The position numbers were made by a program, and so were the translations under genes. The notes beneath the pieces are model-generated. The model saw only the letters and a list, made by a program, of their open reading frames with translations, was not told the DNA's origin and ran no database searches. Positions 30,431-38,981 of a stretch of DNA of 47,318 nucleotides are shown here, piece by piece; positions within the stretch are counted from its first letter, which is position 1, and each line of letters opens with the position of its first letter. Source of the stretch: Gluconacetobacter sacchari (GTDB taxonomy: Bacteria; Pseudomonadota; Alphaproteobacteria; Acetobacterales; Acetobacteraceae); assembly GCF_014174255.1 (NCBI RefSeq), contig NZ_JABEQJ010000036.1, forward strand, positions 1 to 47,318, given 5' to 3'.

Positions 30431-31449
30431 GCGGCGTCGCGCCGGAACGGCTGGACCGGTTCATGGCGCGGGCCAACGCGGCCTATTACGCCCGGCGCGA
30501 CCCGTTCGCCGATTTCGTCACCGCGCCCGAGATTTCGCAGATGTTCGGCGAGATCCTGGGCGCCTGGGTGGCCGTGACCTGGCAGGGGATGGGCCGGCCG
30601 GACCCGTTCCTCCTGGCCGAGGCCGGGCCGGGGCGCGGCACGCTGATGGCCGACATGACGCGGCTGCTGGCGCGGGTGGCCCCCGATTGCCATGCCGCGG
30701 CCCGGGTGCATCTGGTCGAGACCTCGCCGCGCCTGCGCGACGCGCAGCGCGCGGCGCTGGCGGAGCGCACGGCCCATCCCGTGGCCTGGCACGACCGGAT
30801 CGCGGACCTGCCCGACGGGCCGATGATCCTGCTGGCCAACGAATTTCTCGATGCCCTGCCGATCCGCCAGTTCGTCCGCGCCGGGGCGGGGTGGAACGAG
30901 CGTTTCGTGCAGGGGGTGGGGTTCGTCGACCAGCCGGCGGCGGACCTGCCGGAGGGGCCGTTCGACCGGCCGGTGCCCGAGGGCGAGATCCTGGAATGCT
31001 GCCCGGAGGCGTTGGAGATCGCGCGCGGGCTGGCGGCGCGGTTCGCGCGGGCGCCGGGCACGGCGCTGGTCATCGATTACGGTTATGACGGCGCGCTGTG
31101 GGGCGACAGTCTGCAGGCCCTGCGCGACGGCCAGCCGGACTGGCCGCTGGCCGATCCCGGACAGGCCGACCTGACGGCGCATGTCGATTTCGCGGCGTTC
31201 GCAGGCGCGGCGGCGGGGGCGGCCTGCCATGGCAGCGTGACGCAGGGGGCGCTGCTGACTGCGCTGGGCCTGTTCGCGCGGGCCGGGCAACTGGCGCGCG
31301 GCCGCTCGCCGGTCGAAGCCCATGCGATTCACGATGCCGCCCAGCGGCTGGCGGCGCCGGACCGGATGGGCAGGCTGTTCAGGGCGCTGGCGATCACGTC
31401 GCCGGGCCTGCCCGCGCCGCCCGGCTTCGCGGTCGGGCCCGGCGCGTGA
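30427..31449 (+). CDS. MidA/NDUFAF7-type SAM-dependent methyltransferase
   Basis: A 340-aa homologue of NDUFAF7/MidA, the arginine methyltransferase that assists complex I assembly in mitochondria. FADFVTAPEISQMFGEILGA is the family's N-terminal signature; LLAEAGPGRGTLMADM is the SAM-binding loop; LLANEFLDALPIRQFV and LVIDYGYDGALWGDSLQALR follow. It is coupled to lgt by ATGA. NDUFA12 is encoded in the same window. Methyltransferase activity in bacteria is inferred from the family. Confidence 0.9.
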   Translation: MSGVAPERLDRFMARANAAYYARRDPFADFVTAPEISQMFGEILGAWVAVTWQGMGRPDPFLLAEAGPGRGTLMADMTRLLARVAPDCHAAARVHLVETSPRLRDAQRAALAERTAHPVAWHDRIADLPDGPMILLANEFLDALPIRQFVRAGAGWNERFVQGVGFVDQPAADLPEGPFDRPVPEGEILECCPEALEIARGLAARFARAPGTALVIDYGYDGALWGDSLQALRDGQPDWPLADPGQADLTAHVDFAAFAGAAAGAACHGSVTQGALLTALGLFARAGQLARGRSPVEAHAIHDAAQRLAAPDRMGRLFRALAITSPGLPAPPGFAVGPGA

Positions 31450-31463
31450 CCAGTGAGGACGCC

Positions 31464-32279
31464 ATGAACCAAGAGAATGCCGAGGGGACGATTCCGTCCG
31501 ACGCGATCCTGCGTCACGCGCTGCTGGGCGACGTGCCGCATGGGTTCTTCACCCGGATAGGCGGGGTGTCGCAGGGACCGTATGCCAGCCTCAACTGCTC
31601 CACCCGTTCCGGCGACGATCCGGCGGCGCTGGCGGAGAACCGGCGGCGGGTCGCGCGGGCCGTCGGCATGGAGCCGGCGCATCTGCTGGGTGTGACGCAG
31701 GTGCATGGCGACGGGGTGGCGACGGTGACGGCGCCCTGGCCGGTGGGGCAGGGGCCCGCGGCCGACGCCATGGTGACCGCCGTGCCCGGTCTGGCGCTGG
31801 GGGTGATTACCGCCGATTGCGGGCCGGTGCTGTTCGCTTCGGCGGATGGCGCGGTGGTGGGGGCGGCCCATGCCGGCTGGCGCGGGGCCGTGGGCGGCGT
31901 GCTGGAAGCGACGCTGGCGGCGATGGCGGCGCTGGGGGCGCCGGCGTCCACGGTGCGGGCGGTGGTCGGACCCTGCATCGGGCGGGACAGCTACGAGGTG
32001 GGGGCCGACATGCGCGCCCAGGCGCTGGCGGCCGATCCGGCGGCGGGCGCGTTCTTTCACGCCGGGCGGCGGGTGGATCATTTCCAGTTCGATCTGGCGG
32101 CCTATTGCGTGGCGCGCCTGCGCCGCGCGGGAATCGGCCCGGTTGCTGCCCTGGGCGTCGATACGCTGGGCGACGCGGCGCGTTTTTTCAGCCATCGGCG
32201 CCGGACCCTGGCCGGGGGCGGGCCGATCGGGCACCAGATTTCGGTCATCGCGCCGGCGGGTGCTACAGGGACGGCATGA
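31464..32279 (+). CDS. pgeF: Laccase-domain protein, PgeF/YfiH purine-nucleoside hydrolase family
   Basis: A 271-aa protein of the multicopper-oxidase-like DUF152 family. Conserved metal site residues lie in VTQVHGDGVATV, GVITADCGPVLFAS and AAHAGWRGAVGGVLE, and VVGPCIGRDSYEVG precedes the C-terminal FFSHRRRTLAGG. Members have been described both as peptidoglycan-editing factor and as purine nucleoside phosphorylase/deaminase; the sequence cannot decide. The ATG at 31464 has GTGAGGA upstream. Its stop overlaps the lipoprotein gene (ATGA at 32276). Confidence 0.9.
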   Translation: MNQENAEGTIPSDAILRHALLGDVPHGFFTRIGGVSQGPYASLNCSTRSGDDPAALAENRRRVARAVGMEPAHLLGVTQVHGDGVATVTAPWPVGQGPAADAMVTAVPGLALGVITADCGPVLFASADGAVVGAAHAGWRGAVGGVLEATLAAMAALGAPASTVRAVVGPCIGRDSYEVGADMRAQALAADPAAGAFFHAGRRVDHFQFDLAAYCVARLRRAGIGPVAALGVDTLGDAARFFSHRRRTLAGGGPIGHQISVIAPAGATGTA

Positions 32280-33289
32280 TGCGCGTGTTCATTCTGCCTG
32301 GCTTCCGCCAGACCGACCTGCCGGATGTCGGCGGCCGCCTCCCTGACCTGATGCGTCGTCTTGCCGGCGCGACGGCCGCCGCCAGCCTGCTGCTGCTGTC
32401 CGGGTGCCTGGACGTGCCGCATCCGTTTCGCGATCCCGGCCGGGTCGGGCGGTCGCTGGCCCGCAACGCGCCGCCCGCGCGGCTGGCGGTTCCCGTGCCG
32501 CCGGCGGCGCTGCTGGGGGATGCCGCCGCGCGGGAGTGGAGTCGCGACCTGGCCGCCGCCCTGCTGGAGCAGACGGTGCCGGCCATGGCCCAGCCGGTGC
32601 GGCCGGGCGACTGGTGGCTGCGGCTGGGCGCGGTGACGCGCGGTGGGCAGGTGGTCCCGACCTGGAGCGTCATGACGCCGGCCGGCGTGGTGCGCGGGTC
32701 CGGGGAGGGGGCCGGGATTGCCGCCGATGCCTGGGCCGCCGGCGATGCCGACACGCTGCGCCAGTCCGCGCGCCAGATCGCGCTGCCGATCGCGGGCGCG
32801 CTGACGGGCATCCAGGCCGACCAGATGGCGCAGGACCCGCACAGCCTGAAACATCGGGCGGCGCGGATCTATTTCGCCGGGGTGAAGGGGGCGCCGGGCG
32901 ACGGGAACGTGTCGTTGGCCCAGGCCTTCGTCGCGTCCCTGCGCGACGCCGAGGACGCGGTGCAGGATATCCCGCGCGATGCCGATTTCACCGTCTCGTG
33001 CGTCGTGACGGTCAGCGAGGTCATTCCCGGCGGGACCGGGCACCCGCAGCAGCATCTGCAACTGGTGTGGCGGGTGGTCGATGCCCAGGGCAAGGAATCG
33101 GGGGCCGCGACGCAACTGCACGATATCGACGCCCATTCGCTGGACGGCCATTGGGGCGAGGTCGCCATCGCCGCGGCGCAGGAGGCGGCGGCGGGCGTGC
33201 GGCAGGTGATTTCGCGCTATTCCGGGCGGGACAACACGCCGCTGCCCCCGCCGGCGGGAACTGGCTCTGTGGCGAACGCGCCACGGTAG
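32276..33289 (+). CDS. Putative lipoprotein of unknown function
   Basis: A 337-aa protein from the ATG that overlaps the pgeF stop. The lipobox is LLSGC in ASLLLLSGCLDVP. An in-frame ATG at 32351 (MRRLAGATAAASLLLLSGC) would give a textbook 18-residue lipoprotein signal, so that may be the true start. The mature part has no domain I know: DWWLRLGAVTRGGQVVPTWS, KHRAARIYFAGVKGAPGDGN and QHLQLVWRVVDAQGKESGA. It probably sits at the inner leaflet of the outer membrane. Conserved neighbour of prs by position only. Confidence 0.8.
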   Translation: MMRVFILPGFRQTDLPDVGGRLPDLMRRLAGATAAASLLLLSGCLDVPHPFRDPGRVGRSLARNAPPARLAVPVPPAALLGDAAAREWSRDLAAALLEQTVPAMAQPVRPGDWWLRLGAVTRGGQVVPTWSVMTPAGVVRGSGEGAGIAADAWAAGDADTLRQSARQIALPIAGALTGIQADQMAQDPHSLKHRAARIYFAGVKGAPGDGNVSLAQAFVASLRDAEDAVQDIPRDADFTVSCVVTVSEVIPGGTGHPQQHLQLVWRVVDAQGKESGAATQLHDIDAHSLDGHWGEVAIAAAQEAAAGVRQVISRYSGRDNTPLPPPAGTGSVANAPR

Positions 33290-33414
33290 GGGCCGCTCGG
33301 CGTTGGCCGCGCGGCCGGAATGCGCGGTCGATACGCGAGACGGATGACAGGACGGGGCGCGGTTGCTAGAACCCGCGCGCCAGCCATGAGTGCGTCGCCC
33401 GGGAGCGTTGCCAG

Positions 33415-34395
33415 ATGAAGATCGTCGCCTGTAACAGCAATCTGCCCCTGGCCGAGAAGGTGGCGGCGGAATTGCGGATGCCGCTGTGCAACGTCTCGGT
33501 CCGGCGTTTCGCGGACATGGAAGTGTTCGTGGAAATCCACGAGAACGTGCGCGGCGAAGACGTCTTCATCATTCAGAGCACCTGTTCGCCGACCAACGAC
33601 AACCTGATGGAACTGCTGATCATGCTCGACGCCCTGCGTCGCGCGTCGGTCCGTCGGGCCACGGCGGTGATGCCCTATTTCGGCTATGCGCGGCAGGATC
33701 GTAAATCCGGTTCGCGCACGCCCATCAGCGCCAAGCTGGTGGCGAACCTGCTGGTCGAGGCCGGGGCGCATCGCATTCTGACGATGGACCTGCATGCGAT
33801 GCAGATCCAGGGCTTCTTCGACATTCCGGTGGACAATCTCTATGCCGCGCCGCTGTTCACGCGCGATATCAAGGGGCGGATCGAGCCTAGTTCGCTGCCC
33901 TACGAGGCGCCGCCGCTGGAGATCCCGGGCGGGTTCGGGAACCTGATGATCGTCTCGCCCGATGTCGGCGGCGTGGTGCGGGCCCGGCAACTGGCGCAGC
34001 GGCTGAATGTGGACCTGGCGATCATCGACAAGCGGCGCGAGCGGGCCGGCGTGTCCGAGGTGATGAACGTGATCGGCGACGTGCGCGGCCGCTCCTGCAT
34101 CCTGATCGACGATATCGTCGATAGCGGCGGATCGCTGTGCAATGCCGCCGTGGCCCTGATGAAGGAAGGCGCGGTGGCGGTCGAGGCCTATGTGACCCAT
34201 GGCGTGCTGACCGGCAGCGCGGTGTCGCGAATCGGGCAGTCGCCGATCCGCATGCTGACGCTGACCGACAGCATCGCCGAGACCGAGGCCGTGGCGAACG
34301 CCGCGAATATCCGCCAGATCAGCACCGCCAACCTGCTGTCGCGCGCCATGCGGGCGGTGTCGGACGAAAGCTCGGTCTCCTCGCTGTTCGATTGA
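33415..34395 (+). CDS. prs: Ribose-phosphate pyrophosphokinase
   Basis: A 326-aa PRPP synthetase, making 5-phosphoribosyl diphosphate from ribose 5-phosphate and ATP for nucleotide, histidine, tryptophan and NAD synthesis. [20 protein letters not shown] and [17 protein letters not shown] at the N-terminus; [20 protein letters not shown]; the [20 protein letters not shown] signature; and the PRPP loop [18 protein letters not shown]. The ATG at 33415 follows GGGAG at about ten bases. The neighbour rplY-pth order downstream is a familiar association. Confidence 0.97.
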   Translation: MKIVACNSNLPLAEKVAAELRMPLCNVSVRRFADMEVFVEIHENVRGEDVFIIQSTCSPTNDNLMELLIMLDALRRASVRRATAVMPYFGYARQDRKSGSRTPISAKLVANLLVEAGAHRILTMDLHAMQIQGFFDIPVDNLYAAPLFTRDIKGRIEPSSLPYEAPPLEIPGGFGNLMIVSPDVGGVVRARQLAQRLNVDLAIIDKRRERAGVSEVMNVIGDVRGRSCILIDDIVDSGGSLCNAAVALMKEGAVAVEAYVTHGVLTGSAVSRIGQSPIRMLTLTDSIAETEAVANAANIRQISTANLLSRAMRAVSDESSVSSLFD

Positions 34396-34473
34396 GGGCG
34401 GCGCCGTCGCGGATTGACCGGGGGCACGCGGACGACCTATCGGGGAGGGGACGAACCGACAGGAGTGCCCGGA

Positions 34474-35070
34474 ATGACCCATCTGATCGCCCGGCCGTAC
34501 TGGTATCTGCGTCATGGCGAGACGGACTGGAATGCCGAGGGGCGTTCGCAGGGCCGGTCGGACATTCCGCTGAACGCGCGCGGCATCGCCCAGGCCGAGG
34601 CGGCCGGCGCGCTGCTGGCGCGCGACGAGTCGGATTATGCCCCGATCGCGCGCATCGTGTCCTCGCCGCTGGTCCGCGCCCTGCGCACCGCGCAGATCGT
34701 GGCGCGGGCGATGGCGGCGCCGGGGGCGGATGCCCTGCCGGTCGCGGTGGATGACGGGTTGCAGGAAGTCTGTTTCGGCGACCAGGAAGGCCTGCCGATG
34801 GGCGATTGGTACGATAGCTGGATCGCCGGCGCCTTCACGCCCCCCGGCGCCGAACCCTTTGCCGCGTTGCGCGCGCGGGCGGTGGCTGCCGTCAATCGCG
34901 CGCTGGATGGCGAGGGGACGGTGCTGATCGTCTGCCATGGGGCGATGTTCCGCGCCCTGCGCTCGGCCATGGGCCTGCCGGCCAATGTGCGCCTGCCCAA
35001 TGCCACCCCGCTGTGGATTCGGCCGCCGGAGCGCGGCGCGGCGGCGTGGAGCCTGGATATCATGGGCTGA
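34474..35070 (+). CDS. Histidine phosphatase family protein
   Basis: A 198-aa phosphoglycerate-mutase-fold enzyme. The catalytic phosphohistidine motif is YLRHGETDWNAEGRSQGRSD; the second arginine lies in VSSPLVRALRTAQIV; the acid/base glutamate is in LQEVCFGDQEG; the second histidine is in VLIVCHGAMFRALR. It is more likely a small-molecule phosphatase than the glycolytic mutase, as it is short and lacks mutase-specific regions. ATG 34474 has AGGAG (34461-34465) upstream. It sits between prs and rplY; substrate unknown. Confidence 0.88.
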   Translation: MTHLIARPYWYLRHGETDWNAEGRSQGRSDIPLNARGIAQAEAAGALLARDESDYAPIARIVSSPLVRALRTAQIVARAMAAPGADALPVAVDDGLQEVCFGDQEGLPMGDWYDSWIAGAFTPPGAEPFAALRARAVAAVNRALDGEGTVLIVCHGAMFRALRSAMGLPANVRLPNATPLWIRPPERGAAAWSLDIMG

Positions 35071-35180
35071 TCGCGGCTTTCTGCTGCCGAAATATTTGCC
35101 TCGGTCCGGCTTTTCCGTTACACGCCCCCACGCGCGGGCACCCCTGGAGGCCTGCGTGACAGGTTTTCAGGAGCAGTACA

Positions 35181-35822
35181 GTGACCCAATTTACGAAACT
35201 CGAGGCTTCTTCGCGCGCGAAGGCTGGTAAGGGGGCAGCGCGCGCGACGAGGCGGGCCGGTCAGGTGCCGGCCGTGATCTATGGCGCGAAGCAGGAACCC
35301 ACGCTGATCGCGCTGGACCCCCGCCTGGTGGCGCGCGAGATGCACAAGGGCGGCTGGCGTTCGCGCGTGTACGACATCGCCGTCGATGGCGTGTCGTCCA
35401 CCGCGCTGATGCGCGAAATCCAGCTCCATCCGGTGACCGACAACCCGGTCCATGTCGATTTCCAGCGTCTGGCGGCCGGCGAGCGCGTGCATGTCGAGGT
35501 GCGCATCCTCTTCACCGGTGAAGACAAGTCCCCGGGCATCAAGCGCGGCGGCGTGCTGAACATCGTCCGCCACAGCGTGGAAGTCAGCGTCGATCCGGCG
35601 AACATCCCCTCGTCGTTCACCGTCGATCTGTCGCAGCTCGACATCCACGACAACGTGCGCTGGGACGATCTCCAGGGTACGGCGGACGTGACGCCGGTCC
35701 TGCAGATCCCGAACTTCGTCATCGCCACCGTCGCGGCGCCCAGCGTCGACGACACCGCCCCGGCGGAAGCCGCGGCTCCGGCCGCCAAGGCGGCTCCGGG
35801 CAAGGCCGCGGCGAAGAAGTAA
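35181..35822 (+). CDS. rplY: 50S ribosomal protein L25 (general stress protein CTC)
   Basis: A 213-aa L25/TL5/CTC protein that binds 5S rRNA. The N-terminal domain reads [20 protein letters not shown] then [35 protein letters not shown] is the L25 signature; the C-terminal beta domain includes [20 protein letters not shown] and LDIHDNVRW. An Ala/Lys/Pro tail ends the protein. The start is the GTG at 35181, with AGGAG ten bases before it. pth follows 36 bases after the stop, the usual pairing. Confidence 0.96.
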   Translation: MTQFTKLEASSRAKAGKGAARATRRAGQVPAVIYGAKQEPTLIALDPRLVAREMHKGGWRSRVYDIAVDGVSSTALMREIQLHPVTDNPVHVDFQRLAAGERVHVEVRILFTGEDKSPGIKRGGVLNIVRHSVEVSVDPANIPSSFTVDLSQLDIHDNVRWDDLQGTADVTPVLQIPNFVIATVAAPSVDDTAPAEAAAPAAKAAPGKAAAKK

Positions 35823-35858
35823 GACCGGTCGCCACGGCCGGACGACGGGGAAGACGCC

Positions 35859-36437
35859 ATGCTGCTCTGGACCGGGCTCGGTAATCCTGAGCCGGGCATG
35901 AGCCGGCATCGGCATAATGTCGGCTTCATGGCCGTCGACCGCATCGCGTCCCGCCATGGCTTCGCGCCATGGCGGAAACGCTTTCGCGGCGAAATCGCCG
36001 AAGGGCGGGTGGGCACGCACAAGGTGCTGCTGCTCAAGCCCATGACCTACATGAATCTTTCGGGCGAAAGCGTTCAGCAGGCGGCTTCGTTCTACAAGAT
36101 TCCCATCGGCTCCATCACCGCCTTCCACGACGAGCTGGACCTGGCGCCCGGCAAGGTGCGGGTCAAGCGCGGTGGCGGGGCGGCGGGGCATAACGGCCTG
36201 CGGTCGATGGACAGGATGCTGGGCGGCCAGGATTACTGGCGGGTGCGCCTGGGTATCGGCCATCCCGGCGTGCGCGAGCGCGTGACGGGCCATGTGCTGG
36301 GTGATTTCTCGAAAAGCGACCTGGACTGGCTGGAGCCGATGCTCGACGGCCTGTCCGACACGGCGCCCGCCCTTGCGGACGGGCAGCCCGAACTGTTCAT
36401 GACCAGGATGGCCATGCTGGCCGGGGAGAAGGGCTGA
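35859..36437 (+). CDS. pth: Peptidyl-tRNA hydrolase
   Basis: A 192-aa enzyme that recycles tRNA from peptidyl-tRNA dropped from the ribosome. WTGLGNPEPGMSRHRHNVGF contains the conserved Asn and the catalytic histidine; KPMTYMNLSGESVQQAASFY the substrate-binding Met-Asn; FHDELDLAPGKVRVKRGGGA the catalytic Asp; and GHNGLRSM the second Asn. The ATG at 35859 gives the canonical length. The TGA stop overlaps the ychF ATG by one base (TGATG). Confidence 0.97.
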   Translation: MLLWTGLGNPEPGMSRHRHNVGFMAVDRIASRHGFAPWRKRFRGEIAEGRVGTHKVLLLKPMTYMNLSGESVQQAASFYKIPIGSITAFHDELDLAPGKVRVKRGGGAAGHNGLRSMDRMLGGQDYWRVRLGIGHPGVRERVTGHVLGDFSKSDLDWLEPMLDGLSDTAPALADGQPELFMTRMAMLAGEKG

Positions 36438-37531
36438 TGGGCTTCAATTGCGGTATCGTGGGCCTGCCGAATGTCGGCAAGTCCACCCTGTTCAACGCCC
36501 TGACCGAGACGGCTTCGGCCCAGGCCGCGAATTATCCCTTCTGCACCATCGAGCCGAATGTCGGCCGGGTGGCGGTGCCCGATCCGCGCCTGGAGGCGCT
36601 GGCGGCGATCGGCAAGTCGCAGAAGATCCTGCCGACCAGCCTGGAATTCGTCGATATCGCCGGCCTGGTGCGCGGGGCCTCGCGCGGCGAGGGGCTGGGC
36701 AACCAGTTCCTGGCCAATATCCGCGAGGTCGATGCCATCATCCATGTGCTGCGCTGTTTCGAGGATGACGACATCACGCATGTCGAAGGCGCCGTCGATC
36801 CGATCCGCGATGCCGAGATCATCGAGACCGAGCTGATGCTGGCCGACCTGGACTCGCTGGAAAAGCGGATCGTCGCCCTCCAGAAGAAGGCCAAGGGCAA
36901 TGACCGCGAGGCCGCCGCCCAGGTCGCGCTGATGGAGCCGCTGATCGCCGCCCTGCGCGAGGGGCAGCCGGCGCGCACCGCGATTCCGGCCGGGCAGGAA
37001 GAGGCCGTGCGCCGCCTGCAACTGATGACCAGCAAGCCGGTCCTGTATGTCTGCAATGTCGAGGAGGCCTCGGCCGCCACCGGCAATGATTTCTCCGAGC
37101 GCGTGCGAGCCCGCGCCGAGGCCGAGGGTGCGGCCTCCGTCGTCGTCTCGGCGGCGATCGAGGCCGAGGTCAGCCAGTTGGGTGCCGAGGACCGCAAGGA
37201 GTTCCTGGAAGGGCTGGGGCTGGCCGATAGCGGGCTGGACCGGGTGATCGCCGCCGGCTACCGGCTGCTGGGGCTGCGGACCTATTTCACCGTCGGCCCG
37301 AAGGAAACCCGTGCCTGGACGATCACGGCCGGCACGCGCGCGCCGCAGGCCGCCGCCGTGATCCATAATGATTTCGAGCGCGGGTTCATTGCCTGCGAGA
37401 CCGTGGCTTATGAGGATTACGTCCGCTACCAGGGCGAGGCCGGGGCCAAGGAGGCGGGCAAGCTGCGGATCGAAGGCCGCGACTATGTCGTGCAGGATGG
37501 GGATGTCCTGCTGTTCCGCTTCAACGTGTAG
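36437..37531 (+). CDS. ychF: Redox-regulated P-loop ATPase YchF (OLA1 family)
   Basis: A 364-aa Obg-family NTPase that prefers ATP and binds ribosomes. Walker A GLPNVGKSTLFNALT near residue 8; switch region YPFCTIEPNVGRVAVPDPRL; LEFVDIAGLVRGASRGEGLG (G3); the C-terminal TGS-like domain includes LRTYFTVGPKETRAWTI, RGFIACETVAYEDYV and EGRDYVVQDGDVLLFRFNV. Directly coupled to pth. The transcript ends at the AT-rich hairpin that begins nine bases after the stop. Confidence 0.97.
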   Translation: MGFNCGIVGLPNVGKSTLFNALTETASAQAANYPFCTIEPNVGRVAVPDPRLEALAAIGKSQKILPTSLEFVDIAGLVRGASRGEGLGNQFLANIREVDAIIHVLRCFEDDDITHVEGAVDPIRDAEIIETELMLADLDSLEKRIVALQKKAKGNDREAAAQVALMEPLIAALREGQPARTAIPAGQEEAVRRLQLMTSKPVLYVCNVEEASAATGNDFSERVRARAEAEGAASVVVSAAIEAEVSQLGAEDRKEFLEGLGLADSGLDRVIAAGYRLLGLRTYFTVGPKETRAWTITAGTRAPQAAAVIHNDFERGFIACETVAYEDYVRYQGEAGAKEAGKLRIEGRDYVVQDGDVLLFRFNV

Positions 37532-37539
37532 GGGCGTCT

Positions 37540-37570
37540 GCTTCTTTTTCTGAAGAAAAAGAAGCAAAAA
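37540..37570 (+). terminator. Intrinsic terminator after ychF
   Basis: GCTTCTTTTTC (37540-37550) and GAAAAAGAAGC (37555-37565) form a perfect 11-bp stem with a TGAA loop, followed by AAAAA. It starts nine bases after the ychF stop. The A/T arrangement would also work in the reverse direction. It is the left arm of the palindromic element 37540-37660. Confidence 0.65.
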
Positions 37571-37660
37571 GACTTTGATCCGGTCGGGGGCGTCTTATGT
37601 GCCGCGCACAAGGCTCCTGACCGAATTAAAGTTTTTTGGTTCTTTTTTTCAAAAAAGAAC
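37540..37660. repeat. Palindromic intergenic element with a hairpin at each end
   Basis: Two AT-rich hairpins (37540-37565 and 37639-37660, the latter GTTCTTTTTT with AAAAAAGAAC) frame a GC-rich centre. The sequences just inside are also complementary: AAAAAGACTTTGATCCGGTC (37566-37585) against the reverse of GACCGAATTAAAGTTTTT (about 37618-37635), allowing a few mismatches. The whole 121 bases can fold as one large imperfect palindrome between ychF and proA. Confidence 0.6.
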
Positions 37661-37698
37661 GGAAAATCGGTTCGCATATCGAGGCAGGGAGGCCGGCT

Positions 37699-38979
37699 AT
37701 GAACGCAGTCACGTCCGTCATGGAAGCAGAGGGCCAGTGGGTCCCGGCCATGCCGGAACTGGCCGCGCGGGCCCGTGCCGCCGCCCGGGTCCTGGCGCAG
37801 AGTTCGTCCGAGACCCGCAATGCCGCCCTGTGCCATGCGGCGCGGGCCCTGCGGGACCGGCAGGATGCGATCCTGGCGGCGAATGCGCTTGATCTTGCCG
37901 CCTCCACCGCGACGGCGTCGTTCCGCGATCGGCTGACCCTGACCCCGGCGCGGGTCGAGGCGATGGCGGCGGGTCTGGAAGATGTGGCGAAGCTGCCCGA
38001 TCCGGTCGGGCGGGTGCTGGCGGAATGGACCCGGCCCAACGGGCTGCGGATCAGCCGGGTGGCAACGCCGGTGGGCGTGATCGGCATGATCTATGAAAGC
38101 CGCCCCAATGTCGGGGCCGATGCGGCGGGCCTGTGCATCAAGTCGGGCAATGCGGTGATCCTGCGCGGCGGGTCGGAGAGCCTGCGCAGCGCGCGGGCGA
38201 TCCATGGCGCGATGGCGGCCGGGCTGCGCGCCGCCGGCCTGCCGGAGGCGGCGGTGCAGATCGCGCCGGATGCCGACCGGCGCCATGTGGCGGATATGCT
38301 GGGGGCGGCGGGGCTGATCGACCTGATCATTCCCCGTGGCGGCAAGTCGCTGGTCGAGCGTGTGCAGCGCGAGGCGCGCGTGCCTGTTCTCTCGCATGCC
38401 GAGGGGTTGTGCCACACCTATGTTCATGAGGCCGCCGATCCCGACATGGCGCGGGCGCTGGTGGCCAATGCCAAGATGCGCCGGACCGGGATCTGCGGCG
38501 CGACGGAGACGCTGCTGATCGACGCCGCGGTGGCGCCCGCCCTGCTGCCGGGCATCGTCGCCGACCTGGCGGCGAAGGGCTGCGCCTTTCGGGCGGATGC
38601 GCGGGCCCGGGCGATCCTGCCGGACCTGCCGCCGGCCAGCGAGGCCGATTTCGCCACCGAATGGCTGGATGCGGTCCTGTCGATCGCCGTCGTTGACGGC
38701 GTGGAGGACGCGCTGGCCCATATCGCGCGGTTCGGCAGCGCGCATACCGAGGCGATCGTGACCGAGGATGCACAGGTTGCCGCGCGGTTCCTGAACGGTA
38801 CCGACAGTGCGGTGGTGATGTGGAATGCCTCGACCCAGTTCTGCGATGGCGGGGAATTCGGCTTCGGGGCGGAAATCGGCATCGCTACCGGGCGTTTCCA
38901 TGCCCGGGGGCCGGTCGGGCTGGAGCAGTTGACGACCTTTCGCTACGAAGTCGTGGGGACGGGGCAGATTCGCCCCTGA
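37699..38979 (+). CDS. proA: Glutamate-5-semialdehyde dehydrogenase (gamma-glutamyl phosphate reductase)
   Basis: A 426-aa NADPH-dependent enzyme for the second step of proline synthesis. [20 protein letters not shown] and [20 protein letters not shown] at the N-terminal side; [40 protein letters not shown]; the catalytic cysteine in [15 protein letters not shown]; and [20 protein letters not shown] near the end. ATG 37699 has GGGAGG seven bases upstream. Its stop is two bases from the nadD ATG. proB is not in the window; proC is at 26575. Confidence 0.97.
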   Translation: MNAVTSVMEAEGQWVPAMPELAARARAAARVLAQSSSETRNAALCHAARALRDRQDAILAANALDLAASTATASFRDRLTLTPARVEAMAAGLEDVAKLPDPVGRVLAEWTRPNGLRISRVATPVGVIGMIYESRPNVGADAAGLCIKSGNAVILRGGSESLRSARAIHGAMAAGLRAAGLPEAAVQIAPDADRRHVADMLGAAGLIDLIIPRGGKSLVERVQREARVPVLSHAEGLCHTYVHEAADPDMARALVANAKMRRTGICGATETLLIDAAVAPALLPGIVADLAAKGCAFRADARARAILPDLPPASEADFATEWLDAVLSIAVVDGVEDALAHIARFGSAHTEAIVTEDAQVAARFLNGTDSAVVMWNASTQFCDGGEFGFGAEIGIATGRFHARGPVGLEQLTTFRYEVVGTGQIRP

Positions 38980-38981
38980 CC

